A DNA stretch of 47,247 nt from Thiobacillus sp. UBA3361 (GCA_002360535.1 DEQR01000024.1:1-47247), one strand, 5' to 3'. Counted from the first letter of the stretch, positions 25,845-34,658 are shown. The notes: generated by a model from the letters alone, not told the origin. A program made the numbers and translations.

Positions 25845-27731
25845 TCACTTCGTCCCGGCCAGCTTCAGCGGCACGAACTCCGTGCCGTCGCCGCTGAAGA
25901 AACGGGAAAAACCCTCGTAATACATCAGACGGAGGGCCTGGATGGCGACGATGCCGCCCTCCAGGACGATGATCACCACATTGCCCAATGCCACGGTCAG
26001 CCAGTGGCCCGCCATGTCCAGGCCGTTGGCCAGGGTGAAGATGGCCAGGGCCAGGGCCACGTGGTTGAGGCTGAACGCCGCCACCCGCAGGAAGGACAGG
26101 GTGCTGGCGAAGAAATTGATGCCTGTCTCCAGAGTCTCGATGAAGGTCACCAGGGCACGCTCGCCCAGCCCGGCCCGGCTTTCCATCCACTTGAAGGAGG
26201 CGATGGTGAGGATGCCCACGTAGGCCGCCGCGGCGTTGGCCGCCCCGAAGGGTTCGCCGGTGAACACGCCGCGCAGCCCGAAAACCATGGCCAGGTAGAA
26301 CACCAGCCCCGCCAGGCCGGTGGAGTCGAACAGTGCCTCCGTCACATGACCGGCCGTCATACGGTTGTAGGTGTTGATGACCAGGGTGGCGCAGATGAAG
26401 CCGATGCCGCCATACACGGCCAGGGTCAGCATGCGGCCGGCATCATGCAGGGGCGACTGCCAGAGCGGATGCAGTATCTCTTCGTAGCCGAAGATGCTGC
26501 CGTACACGAAGCCGAAGAACATGGACGAGGCACCGGCGCACATGCCCACCACCCGCAGCCAGTTCAGCTTGCCCTTGAGCAGCGTGGCGGCCAGCACGAA
26601 GATGACCCCGCCGTGGCCCACGTCGCCGAACATGGCACCGAACAGGAAGATGTAGGTCAGCGCGAACAACAGGGACGGGTCGAACTCCCCGTAACGGGGC
26701 ACGCCGTAGCTCTTCACCAGGGGCACGAAGGGTTTCAGCCAGAACGGGTAGGTGAGCAGCGAGGGCACCTTGTCCGCCTCGCGGGCGGCCGGGGCGCGGG
26801 TGGTCATCATGTAGCGGCCGCGGAAGCGCTGCTCCAGATCGGCGCGCAGGCGCTTCAGCGCGTCGCGCGGCACCCAGCCGGTGAATACCGCCAGGTGGCC
26901 CTTGCCGCGCACGCCGTTGAGCGAGGCCTCGGCCAGCGGGCGGGCCAGGGCCATCTGCACCCAGATCTCGCGGATGCGCTCGCCGCAACGGACCAGATTA
27001 TCGTCCAGCACTTGGCAGTGGGCGGCATAGTTGCCTTCCTGGCGGCGGGTTTCCTCGCTCAGGAAGCGGCGCGCCGCCTCGGGATGGGTCTGCAACTCCT
27101 CGGGCACCGGCAGTTCCCGCCAGCCCGCCTGGGACAGCAGGCCGCCGATCTCGTCGCCGCCGCCGCGCGGACCGGCCACCACCGCGAAGGCCTGTCCCTC
27201 GCTCTGGTCGAACACGGAAAGCACATAACCGGCGAGCTTCAGGGATTCCTGCAGGCGCCGCACGTTGGCCGCCGGCACCTGGCCCAGACGGGCATCCAGC
27301 AGGGCCTCGGGCCGGAACAAGCGCGACAGGTCCAGGTTCAGGCCCTCCAGGCGGCTGAAGGTTTCCTGCAAGGTCTCCAGGCGCTTGCGCTCCTCCAGGA
27401 TGCGCTGCTCGTTCTCGACCACGGACGAGTATCCGTGCCAAGTCTGCTTGAGCCAGTTGTTGATCTCCTGCAGCTCGGTCAGGCTGGGGGCCACGGCATC
27501 CTCGGGAATGGGCGGCATTTCCAGTTCGCAGTGCTGGATGAGCTTGCTGAAGCGGGAGTCGGCCTCCTGATAAAGCTCGCGGTAAGCCTCGGCGGGGGCT
27601 TCGGGGAAATGTTCGTCGGCTTCCTGGGCCGGGCCGAAGCGCCCGTGCCGGGCCAGCAAGAGAGCTGCGTCCTGCGCCTCGCTGGCCAAAAACCAGAGGG
27701 TGATGCGCATCATCGGCAGGGCACGGAACAT
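25845..27731 (-). CDS. atpI: V/A-type ATPase subunit I (a-type stator)
   Basis: Membrane stator carrying the ion half-channels, 628 residues. The N-terminal half is soluble with long coiled coils; the C-terminal half has seven or eight helices, including FGAMFGDVGHGGVIFV and FLRVAAFSLNHVALALAIF, where the essential Arg of the channel is expected (FLRVAAFSL). The start is the ATG at 27731, sharing one base with the subunit C stop (TAATG); a longer frame only reads into subunit C. Confidence 0.94.
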   Translation of the reverse strand: MFRALPMMRITLWFLASEAQDAALLLARHGRFGPAQEADEHFPEAPAEAYRELYQEADSRFSKLIQHCELEMPPIPEDAVAPSLTELQEINNWLKQTWHGYSSVVENEQRILEERKRLETLQETFSRLEGLNLDLSRLFRPEALLDARLGQVPAANVRRLQESLKLAGYVLSVFDQSEGQAFAVVAGPRGGGDEIGGLLSQAGWRELPVPEELQTHPEAARRFLSEETRRQEGNYAAHCQVLDDNLVRCGERIREIWVQMALARPLAEASLNGVRGKGHLAVFTGWVPRDALKRLRADLEQRFRGRYMMTTRAPAAREADKVPSLLTYPFWLKPFVPLVKSYGVPRYGEFDPSLLFALTYIFLFGAMFGDVGHGGVIFVLAATLLKGKLNWLRVVGMCAGASSMFFGFVYGSIFGYEEILHPLWQSPLHDAGRMLTLAVYGGIGFICATLVINTYNRMTAGHVTEALFDSTGLAGLVFYLAMVFGLRGVFTGEPFGAANAAAAYVGILTIASFKWMESRAGLGERALVTFIETLETGINFFASTLSFLRVAAFSLNHVALALAIFTLANGLDMAGHWLTVALGNVVIIVLEGGIVAIQALRLMYYEGFSRFFSGDGTEFVPLKLAGTK

Positions 27732-28759
27732 TACAACTCCTCCGTCTGGGCGATACCGACGGCCTGCTGGATGTTGGCCACCGGCAGGCGCAGATGGCGG
27801 CCGCGCAGGACGGCACGCACGGCGCGAAGGTCCTGCTCGCGCAGGATCAGGTAGGCGAAGGCGCGGCTGAGCGCGTGGCGTCCGGTGGCCAGCACCCGTC
27901 GCGCCGTATCGCGGGCGATCTGCTTCATGCGCCGGTGCACCTGGACGATGTTCTCGGAACCCTCCAGTTCCCGCGCCAAGGGCTCGGGCAGGCTGGCCAG
28001 CACCGCTTCCAGGCTGGGCTGGGTGACCAGCTGCTGCAATACCTGGCCGGGCAGACGGTAGCCGGCGCCGACCAGCAGGTAATAGACTTGGGCGGCCGGC
28101 AGGCGGTAGTTGAAGCGGTAGCGCAGCATCCATACCAGATTGACGCGGTCGATGAGGGTGGCCATCAACTCGTTGATCTCGCGCCCGGTTTTTCCCTCCA
28201 GGGTCTTGGCGCGGTGCGCCAACCCCTCGTAATAGGCCCGATCCAGGGTAGCCTCCAGGATGAAAGGCTCGCGGCTCTCCTCGAAGGCGCGCCGGGCATG
28301 GCGCACGATATCGGCATAGGGGCTGGATTCGAGGCGGCGGAACAGCTCCGTTTCATCCTCGGCGTGTACCAGGCTTTCCAGGTCCAGGCGGGCGAAGGGT
28401 CCCATGTTGACCAGCCGGCTGAGCACCGCGGCGGGCCGCTCCTCGGCCATCTTGGCGCGCAGCAGGGTCTTGACGTTGGAAACCTCGAAGCGCTCGGTCC
28501 AGAACATGATGAATTGGCGCGCCGCACCCTCCATGGGCCGCAGCAGCACACGCGTCTCTTCCAGCAGTTGGGTGATGATGCGGCCTTCCAGGGACAAGCT
28601 GTCCTGGCTGCGGTAACCCACGGCCAGCGCGGGCAGACCCTGCTTTTCCAGGGCCTGGGCCATCTCCGCGTCGGGTGTGTGGATCAGCGCATCGAACCGC
28701 TCCGGTGACCAGAGCCGCTCGGAGTAGATGCTGACGCGGGTGTTCAGGTAGGCGGACAT
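27731..28759 (-). CDS. atpC: V/A-type ATPase subunit C (d-type)
   Basis: Funnel-shaped adaptor between the central shaft and the proteolipid ring, 342 residues, all-alpha. N-terminus YLNTRVSIYSERLWSPERF and the C-terminal ILREQDLRAVRAVLRGRHL are typical of the AC39/d family. It lies 27 nt after subunit H and is joined to subunit I by a TAATG overlap. Confidence 0.92.
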   Translation of the reverse strand: MSAYLNTRVSIYSERLWSPERFDALIHTPDAEMAQALEKQGLPALAVGYRSQDSLSLEGRIITQLLEETRVLLRPMEGAARQFIMFWTERFEVSNVKTLLRAKMAEERPAAVLSRLVNMGPFARLDLESLVHAEDETELFRRLESSPYADIVRHARRAFEESREPFILEATLDRAYYEGLAHRAKTLEGKTGREINELMATLIDRVNLVWMLRYRFNYRLPAAQVYYLLVGAGYRLPGQVLQQLVTQPSLEAVLASLPEPLARELEGSENIVQVHRRMKQIARDTARRVLATGRHALSRAFAYLILREQDLRAVRAVLRGRHLRLPVANIQQAVGIAQTEEL

Positions 28760-28786
28760 GAGCGAAGGCGGCGCGCGGGCGCGTGA

Positions 28787-29104
28787 TCAGAGTTTGCTGT
28801 CAAGCAACAAACCCATGGCCGCGCCGACCGCCTCTTCCTCATGCCGGGTCGCCAGGTCGCGCAATGCCCGCTGGCGCTCCTCGTATTTCCGGGTCAGTTC
28901 CCCCACCGCCTGTACGGCGCGGGCCTCGGCTTCCTTCAGAAAAGGCGTACGCAGATTGTCGCGCGTCGCCTCGAAATGCGCCTCGGCCTCGCGGGCGGTC
29001 GCCAGTGCCTCGTTGATCACCCGGTCCCGTTCCTGGGCGGCGTTTTCGATGATCGCCTCGGCCTTGGCCTCGGCTTCCAGTAGTCGCTTCAGTGCATCGT
29101 CCAT
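28787..29104 (-). CDS. V/A-type ATPase subunit H/G (peripheral stalk)
   Basis: About 105 residues, entirely a charged helix (MDDALKRLLEAEAKAEAII), the expected partner of subunit E in the peripheral stalk. The family is recognised by composition and position, as first gene of the operon. The start is ATG at 29104; an upstream codon would add 12 residues lying in the hairpin region. No good Shine-Dalgarno is visible. Confidence 0.8.
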   Translation of the reverse strand: MDDALKRLLEAEAKAEAIIENAAQERDRVINEALATAREAEAHFEATRDNLRTPFLKEAEARAVQAVGELTRKYEERQRALRDLATRHEEEAVGAAMGLLLDSKL

Positions 29105-29122
29105 TTTTCGGCCAAGAGGTTG

Positions 29123-29168
29123 GGATCGGGCATCGAACACCGGGGATAACGGCGCCGATACCCGATCC
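29123..29168 (-). promoter_or_regulatory. RNA hairpin between hynL and the ATPase operon
   Basis: GGATCGGGCATC (29123-29134) pairs with GATACCCGATCC (29157-29168): 11 of 12 positions match as DNA, and the twelfth is a G-U pair in the minus-strand RNA. The loop is about 22 nt. No T-run follows, so it is not a standard terminator. It sits in the 75-nt gap between the hydrogenase and the ATPase genes and may set relative expression or stabilise a processed end. Confidence 0.45.
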
Positions 29169-29179
29169 TTTAGTTGGAG

Positions 29180-30973
29180 TTATTTGACTTTCACCTGCAC
29201 CAACTCCTCGCCATCCGGGTCGGTCACGTGCACCGCGCAGGCAATGCACGGGTCGAAGCTGTGGATGGTGCGCAGTATCTCGATGGGCTGCTTCGGGTCG
29301 TGCAGCACGTGGTTGTGCTGCAAGGCGGCTTCATAGGCCCCGGGCTGGCCTTGCGGGTCGCGCGGGCCGGCGTTCCAAGTGCTGGGCACCACCGCCTGGT
29401 AGTTGGCGATGCGGCCGTCCTCGATGACGATCCAGTGGCTCAGGCCGCCGCGCGGCGCTTCCATCAGTCCGACGCCCTTCATCGACTTCGGCCAGGTGGA
29501 CGGGTCCCAATACTGTTCGTTGAAGGTGCGCACATCGCCGGCCTTGATGTTGGCCATCAGCTTATCGAACTGGCCCTGCATGGCGTCGGCGACAATCTTG
29601 GTCTCCAGGGTGCGCGCGGCGGTGCGGCCGAGGGTGGAGAACAGCGCAGTGACCGGCACATCCAGGGTCTTGAGGGTGAAATCGACCAACTCCTTGGCCT
29701 GAGGATGGCCCTTGGCGTACATGAGCAACACACGCGCCAGAGGGCCGACTTCCATGGCCTTGCCCTTCCAGCGCGGGCTCTTGAGCCAGGAGTACTTGTC
29801 GTCCACGTCCAACTGCGCGTAGGGCGGCTTGGGCCCGGTGAAGTTGAACTCGGTCTCGCCCTTCCAGGGGTGCAGGCCCGCGCCGTCACCGGCGCCATAC
29901 TTGTACCAGGAGTGGCTGACGAATTCCTGTATCTCGCCATCCTCGTTCACGTCGATGTCGTGCACGGTGGACAGGTCGCGATTCAGGATGACGCCGCGCG
30001 GGATCATGAAGGATTCCGGCGTCCACATATCCTTCTCCGGCAGGTCGCCGAAAGACAGGAAGTTGCCCAGGCCCTCGCCCTGGGCGCCCCACTCCTTGTA
30101 GAAGCCGGCGATGGCCAGGGTGTCGGGCACATAGACCAGATCGACGAATTCCATCATCTGCTTGATGACGTTTTGCACGGTTTGCAGCCCGACCATGTTG
30201 ACCGAGGTGGCGTCCTGGCCACCGCGATACATGGGCCCCTTGCCGTGGCCGCCGCCGCCGTGCACGGAAATCGCGCTGGGTACGCCGCCCACCAGGAACA
30301 TGGGGTGCGGATTCTTCCCGCCGAAGATGGCGTGCAGCTTGACCACGTCCCGCTGCCAGGCCAGGGCTTCGAGATAGTGCGCCACCGCCATCAGGTTGGC
30401 CTCGGGCGGCAGCTTGTAGGCCGGGTGGCCCCAGTAGGCGTTGGCGAAGATGCCCAACTGGCCGGCCTCGACGAACTTCTTCACCTTGCCCTGCACATCG
30501 GCGAAATAACCCGGCGAGGACTTGGGCCAGCGCGGGCTGACCGCCTGGGCCAACCCGGATGTGGCCTTGGGATCGGCGGACAGGGCCGAGACCACGTCCA
30601 CCCAGTCCAGGGCGTGCAGGTGGTAGAAGTGCATGACATGGTCGTGCACCGTCTGGGCCATGTTCATCAGGTTGCGGATGATCTCGGCGTTGGCCGGGAT
30701 GCTGTAGTCGGGGATGGCGCGCTTCAGCGCGTCCTCCACCGCGCGGATGGAGGCCAGCCCGTGCACCAGGGTGCACACACCGCAGATGCGTTGGGCGAAG
30801 GCCCAAGCGTCACGCGGGTCGCGGCCGCGCAGGATGATCTCGATACCGCGCACCATGGTGCCGGCGGAATAGGCCTGGGTGATGCGGCCGGTTTCGTCGG
30901 TGGCCGCCTCCACGCGCAGGTGGCCCTCGATGCGGGTGATGGGATCGACGACGACGCGTTGTGCTGTGCTCAT
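29180..30973 (-). CDS. hynL: [NiFe] hydrogenase large subunit (Isp-type)
   Basis: Catalytic subunit carrying the NiFe(CN)2CO site. L1 motif RICGVC at 62-67 and L2 motif DPCIACAVH at 574-582 give the four nickel ligands. The 15-residue tail after His582 is the expected target of the maturation protease HupD. 597 residues. In known Isp-type (group 1e) clusters the order is hynS-isp1-isp2-hynL, as seen here, with an additional gene between isp2 and hynL. After folding it should be co-exported with HynS through Tat. Confidence 0.97.
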   Translation of the reverse strand: MSTAQRVVVDPITRIEGHLRVEAATDETGRITQAYSAGTMVRGIEIILRGRDPRDAWAFAQRICGVCTLVHGLASIRAVEDALKRAIPDYSIPANAEIIRNLMNMAQTVHDHVMHFYHLHALDWVDVVSALSADPKATSGLAQAVSPRWPKSSPGYFADVQGKVKKFVEAGQLGIFANAYWGHPAYKLPPEANLMAVAHYLEALAWQRDVVKLHAIFGGKNPHPMFLVGGVPSAISVHGGGGHGKGPMYRGGQDATSVNMVGLQTVQNVIKQMMEFVDLVYVPDTLAIAGFYKEWGAQGEGLGNFLSFGDLPEKDMWTPESFMIPRGVILNRDLSTVHDIDVNEDGEIQEFVSHSWYKYGAGDGAGLHPWKGETEFNFTGPKPPYAQLDVDDKYSWLKSPRWKGKAMEVGPLARVLLMYAKGHPQAKELVDFTLKTLDVPVTALFSTLGRTAARTLETKIVADAMQGQFDKLMANIKAGDVRTFNEQYWDPSTWPKSMKGVGLMEAPRGGLSHWIVIEDGRIANYQAVVPSTWNAGPRDPQGQPGAYEAALQHNHVLHDPKQPIEILRTIHSFDPCIACAVHVTDPDGEELVQVKVK

Positions 30974-30985
30974 GGCCGGGTGTCC

Positions 30986-31432
30986 TTATTGATTCAGAAA
31001 GGCATCGAGGATGCGGTACTGGGCCTCGGCCTCGCGGGTCTCGCTGCCCTCACCGCTGGCGATGGTCTCGCTCATGCGCGCCATGCGCGCCTGCATGGCC
31101 GCGTCCCAGGCCGGATTGGCGCTCGCCTCGGCCGGCTGTACGCAGGCCATGGCCGCCTTGGACACGAAGTGCCCGGCCTGGGCCGCCCAATCGGTCTCGC
31201 GGCCGCACTGGGTGTAGCTCTCCACGCTGGCGGTCTTGGCCCCCTGGTACAGGGCGGCCAATTCCACGTCGGTGATGTCGGCCCGCTTGGCCGCGCTCAC
31301 CGCGCCGGCGACGCGCACATCGGCGCACAGGGCCAGCACGTTGTCGGTGAAGCGCGCCGCCACCTGGCGCTGCTGGCTCAGGGTCAGTCCGCTCAGCGTC
31401 GCCTTGAAGTCCTTGTCGTTGCTGATGGCCAT
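30986..31432 (-). CDS. Unknown protein inserted between isp2 and hynL
   Basis: I do not recognise this 148-residue protein. It has no signal peptide or membrane helix, is mostly helical and acidic, and has three cysteines (36, 76, 97) without a CxxC arrangement. It starts 3 nt after the isp2 stop and ends 12 nt before the hynL start, so it is co-translated with the hydrogenase. From position alone it could be a cytosolic maturation factor or an accessory subunit. Codon use and GC content look like the neighbours. Confidence 0.8.
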   Translation of the reverse strand: MAISNDKDFKATLSGLTLSQQRQVAARFTDNVLALCADVRVAGAVSAAKRADITDVELAALYQGAKTASVESYTQCGRETDWAAQAGHFVSKAAMACVQPAEASANPAWDAAMQARMARMSETIASGEGSETREAEAQYRILDAFLNQ

Positions 31433-31435
31433 GGC

Positions 31436-32701
31436 TCAGGCTCCTTTCTCGGGAATGTGCTCGGCGATCATTTCCGTCAGGCCCACCACCGGGATGTCCA
31501 TCTGGTAATGCTCCAGACCTTCTTCCAGGACGATGCGGCAGTTGGCGCAGGCGGTGACCAGACGGTCCGGTTTGACCGCATCCAGCTGGGATTTCTTCTT
31601 CTTGAAGGCCTCCAGGCGCAATTCCTCGCCTTCCTCGATGGCCGAGGCCCCGCCGCCACCGCCGCAGCACCAGTTGATGAAGCCGGCGTCCGGCATTTCC
31701 ACGAAGTTCTTCGCCACCATGTTCATCAGGTTGCGTTGCGGCTGGATGACGCCGCCGCGCCGCGCCAGTTGGCAGGGATCATGGAAGGTGAGCCGGTCGG
31801 TCTCGAAGCCCTCGGTCTTGAGCAGCCCCTGGGCGCGGAACTCGTCCAGCACCTCGACGATGTGCTTGACCTGGAAGGTAAACGGCCGGCCCACCACGTT
31901 GGCGCCGTTCCAGCGCAGCGCCGAGTAGGCATGGCCGCATTCCGGACTGATCACCGTCTTCACCTTGAGCTTCTCGGCGCCCTCGACGATGCGCGAGACG
32001 ATGACCCGCGCCAAGTCGGAGTTGCCGATCTGGTAGCCCGCGTTGGTGGCCTCGAAGGCCGTCGAGCAAAGGGTCCATGTCTTACCCGCCTGGCGCATGA
32101 TCTTGGCGATGGCGCCCAGGTACTCGGGGAAGTTGATGATCTCCATGGAGGACAGCATGACCATGTACTCGGCGCCTTCCACATCCAGGGGGATAGGGAT
32201 GCCGTAGTCCTCCTCCACGTGCTTCATCTGCGCCTTCACGGCAGGCAGCTTCACGCCCATGGGGCTGCCGATGGTGACGGTGCGGTTCACCGCCCCCTTG
32301 ATGCCCTCCGGCGCGTTGCCCGAGGCGGACATGCCCTCGCGCAGCTTGAGCACCATATAGACGATGTCGTTGCCCACCGGGCAGACCACCGAGCAGCGGC
32401 CGCACAGGGTGCAGGAGTTGTAAACCAGCTCCTGCCACTCGGCCAGTTCGGCGTCGGTCACCGGTTTCGATAGGCCCACCATCTTCGCCAGTCGGCCCAG
32501 CAGGGTGTATTCCTGCTCATAGACCCGGCGCAGGGGCTCCAGCTTGTGGATGGGGGTGTATTTGGGATCCCCGGTCTCGGTATAGAAGAGACAGGCCTCG
32601 GCACAGATGCCGCAATGCACGCAACTGTTGAAGTAGCTGGCGATGGGGGCGTCGATGACTTCCTTGAGGACGCGGACGCCTTTTTCAAGTGTGGCGCTCA
32701 T
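31436..32701 (-). CDS. isp2: Isp2, HdrD-like iron-sulfur protein of the hydrogenase
   Basis: 421 residues. Two 4Fe-4S ferredoxin motifs (C27-C30-C33-C37 and C97-C100-C103-C107) are followed by CCG domains with the motifs ECGHAYSA, FHDPCQLARRGG, INWCCGGGGG and ACANCRIVLEEG, as in HdrD/GlpC. It is the soluble electron-transfer partner of Isp1, taking electrons from the HynSL hydrogenase; in other sulfur bacteria this links H2 to the quinone pool or to sulfur compounds. AAGGAG precedes its ATG, which overlaps the stop of the 37-codon ORF. Confidence 0.93.
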   Translation of the reverse strand: MSATLEKGVRVLKEVIDAPIASYFNSCVHCGICAEACLFYTETGDPKYTPIHKLEPLRRVYEQEYTLLGRLAKMVGLSKPVTDAELAEWQELVYNSCTLCGRCSVVCPVGNDIVYMVLKLREGMSASGNAPEGIKGAVNRTVTIGSPMGVKLPAVKAQMKHVEEDYGIPIPLDVEGAEYMVMLSSMEIINFPEYLGAIAKIMRQAGKTWTLCSTAFEATNAGYQIGNSDLARVIVSRIVEGAEKLKVKTVISPECGHAYSALRWNGANVVGRPFTFQVKHIVEVLDEFRAQGLLKTEGFETDRLTFHDPCQLARRGGVIQPQRNLMNMVAKNFVEMPDAGFINWCCGGGGGASAIEEGEELRLEAFKKKKSQLDAVKPDRLVTACANCRIVLEEGLEHYQMDIPVVGLTEMIAEHIPEKGA

Positions 32702-32811
32702 ACGACTCGCTCCTTATCCGATTCAGTGACTCCGAGGACATCCAGTCGCTCGCTGACGGTATTCGCCTTGCTCACATCCCCGCTCCGCGGGGCCCCTGCT
32801 CGATGGCTCAT
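32698..32811 (-). CDS. 37-codon ORF coupled to isp1 and isp2
   Basis: A small frame beginning MSHRAGAPRSGDVSK and ending SDKERVV exactly fills the gap between isp1 and isp2. Its ATG overlaps the isp1 stop and its TGA overlaps the isp2 start, both as ATGA. AAAGGAG lies seven bases before its ATG. The product would be hydrophilic with no membrane helix. A GC hairpin (CCCCGC-TCC-GCGGGG, 32778-32792) lies inside. It could be a real small protein, a leader that couples translation of isp2, or a by-product of a duplicated start region. Confidence 0.5.
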   Translation of the reverse strand: MSHRAGAPRSGDVSKANTVSERLDVLGVTESDKERVV

Positions 32812-33479
32812 ACCGCGACTCCTTTGTGACCGTTAACCTGACCGTTGTACCAGCGCGAACCCCACAGGGTGAAGGCGTGGAACAGTTTGGTGAAGGGCAG
32901 CACCACCAGCAGGATCTCCACGCTGAGGATATGCAGCGCCAGCATGGTGGTGTAGGGCAGCAGCAGGTGTTGCACCGCCATCCAGCCGGTGAGCACAGGC
33001 AGGAAGGTCACGCCCCAGGTGAAGTAGTCCTCGAAATTGGAGAGGTAGCGCTTGACCGGCCGGTTGATGCGGTCCGCCAGCACCACCACCATGGCGGCCA
33101 TGGTCACCACCGCCATCAGGTCGATGAACTGGGACGGCAGGCCGGGCCAGGACACCCCGATCAAGCTGTTGATGAGCTTGATGTGGGGCGCGAACAGGAA
33201 CACCACGAAGAACAGGCCGATGTGGAAGATGTAGCCACCGATGTAGCTGACCGGCGATTTCTTCACCATGCCCATGCCCGCGGGTGGCATCGAACGCCGG
33301 AAGACCGTATGGAAGCCGGAGGCGCCGGCCGCCTGGCGTGGCGCGGCCAGGTCCTTCTTACGGCCCAGGGAATAGATCTCCAGCAGACGCCAGATGACGC
33401 CCAGGAGAAAGATGCTCACGGCGATGTCCAAGCCGGGGCCGCGTACCCATGTCAGGAATTGCATTTCGTTCATGCTCAT
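32808..33479 (-). CDS. isp1: Isp1, membrane cytochrome b-like hydrogenase anchor
   Basis: 223 residues, about five helices, NarI/DsrM-like. Histidines in the helices (YIFHIGLFFVVFLFAPH, LALHILSVEILLV, KLFHAFTLW) are suitable b-haem ligands. It anchors the periplasmic hydrogenase and passes electrons across or into the membrane together with Isp2. It overlaps the hynS stop by ATGA. Its last codons (GTCGCGGTA) follow the AAAGGAG used by the next small ORF. Confidence 0.92.
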   Translation of the reverse strand: MSMNEMQFLTWVRGPGLDIAVSIFLLGVIWRLLEIYSLGRKKDLAAPRQAAGASGFHTVFRRSMPPAGMGMVKKSPVSYIGGYIFHIGLFFVVFLFAPHIKLINSLIGVSWPGLPSQFIDLMAVVTMAAMVVVLADRINRPVKRYLSNFEDYFTWGVTFLPVLTGWMAVQHLLLPYTTMLALHILSVEILLVVLPFTKLFHAFTLWGSRWYNGQVNGHKGVAV

Positions 33480-34564
33480 TTCTCCAGATCGGCCAGGGTG
33501 GTGGTTTCATGGGCGGACTTGGCGGCGCCCTTCTTGGCCCGGTTGGCGATGGACATCGCCACCCCCGCCGCCGCGCCCACCATCGCGGCGGTGGAAGCCA
33601 GCTTCAGAGGGTCCGCGGGCATGGACAAGGCCTTGTAGAAGCCACCCGCGTCCCAGAAATCCGGCTCCGAGCAGCCGATACAGCCGTGCCCGGATTCCAC
33701 CGGCCAGGAGGTGGAGTCATTCCACTTGGTGCTGGCGCAGGCGTTGTAGGTGACCGGCCCCTTGCAGCCCAGCTCGAACAGGCACCAGCCCTTGCGGGCC
33801 CCTTCGTCGTCGAAGGTCTTGGCGAACTTGCCCTGGTCGTAGAACGGCCGCCGGTAGCAGCGGTCGTGGATGGTCTCGCCGTAGAAGGCCTTGGGCCGGC
33901 CCAGCTTGTCCAGCTCGGGTACGGTACTGAAGGTCAGGTAGTGGGCCAGCACGCCGGTCATCACCACCGGGATGGGCGGGCAACCGGGCACGTTGATGAT
34001 GGGCTTGTCCTTGACGATGTCCGACACCGCCACCGCGCCGGTGGGGTTGGGGTTGGCCTTGGGGATGCCGCCGAAGGCCGCGCAGGAACCCACCGCGACG
34101 ATGGCCGCCGCGTGGGGCGCCACTTCTTTCAGCAAGTCCAGATTGCTGCGCCCGGCGATGCAGGAATAGGCCCCGTCCAGGCCTGTGGCCACGGAGCCGT
34201 CGATGATCAGCAGGAATTTGCCCTTGTTGTCCTCAATGGCCTTGTGCAGGGCCTCCTCGGCCTGGTGGCCGGCGGCGGCCATCAGGGTTTCCTGGTAATC
34301 CAGGGAGATACTGTCGAAGATCAGCCCCTCGATGCTGGGAGAGTGGGAGCGGGTGATGGACTCGGTGCAGCCGGTGCACTCCTGGAACGGCAGCCAGATC
34401 ACCGAGGGCCGCCTGGCCGCCGCCATAGCCTCGGCCATCGCTCGGCCCGCAGAGGGCGGCAGGGCCATCATCGAGGCGAGGGTGGCGCAGTACTTAAGGA
34501 AAGTTCGGCGGGACACCCCATGCCGGATCAGGCTATGGGCTAACAATCCTTGTTTTTCTTCCAT
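33476..34564 (-). CDS. hynS: [NiFe] hydrogenase small subunit with Tat signal
   Basis: 362 residues. The twin-arginine motif SRRTFLK is at 18-24, followed by a hydrophobic stretch and an Ala-rich cleavage region. Cysteines for the proximal (ECTGCTES, GSCAAFGG, PGCPP), distal (DRCYRR, CLFELGCKG) and medial (NACASTKW, GHGCIGCSEPDFWD) clusters are present. The C-terminus has a hydrophobic helix (LASTAAMVGAAAGVAMSIA) that probably anchors it in the membrane. AGGAGG precedes the ATG. Confidence 0.97.
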   Translation of the reverse strand: MEEKQGLLAHSLIRHGVSRRTFLKYCATLASMMALPPSAGRAMAEAMAAARRPSVIWLPFQECTGCTESITRSHSPSIEGLIFDSISLDYQETLMAAAGHQAEEALHKAIEDNKGKFLLIIDGSVATGLDGAYSCIAGRSNLDLLKEVAPHAAAIVAVGSCAAFGGIPKANPNPTGAVAVSDIVKDKPIINVPGCPPIPVVMTGVLAHYLTFSTVPELDKLGRPKAFYGETIHDRCYRRPFYDQGKFAKTFDDEGARKGWCLFELGCKGPVTYNACASTKWNDSTSWPVESGHGCIGCSEPDFWDAGGFYKALSMPADPLKLASTAAMVGAAAGVAMSIANRAKKGAAKSAHETTTLADLEK

Positions 34565-34658
34565 GGTGCACGGGCCTCCTTACGCGGGGAGAGAAGGGAG
34601 AATGCGCTTTGCGGCTGCGGTATTACTTGCCGCGAATACACACAAAAAACCGTCGGGT

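Noticed and set aside
24969..27854. 961-codon plus-strand ORF opposite the V-ATPase genes
   Set aside because: Gln/His/Gly-rich composition typical of the reverse strand of GC-rich genes; it covers several well-supported minus-strand genes.
29174..32473. 1099-codon plus-strand ORF opposite hynL, the 148-residue gene and isp2
   Set aside because: Mirror frame of real hydrogenase genes; composition is His/Gln/Leu-rich without domain motifs.
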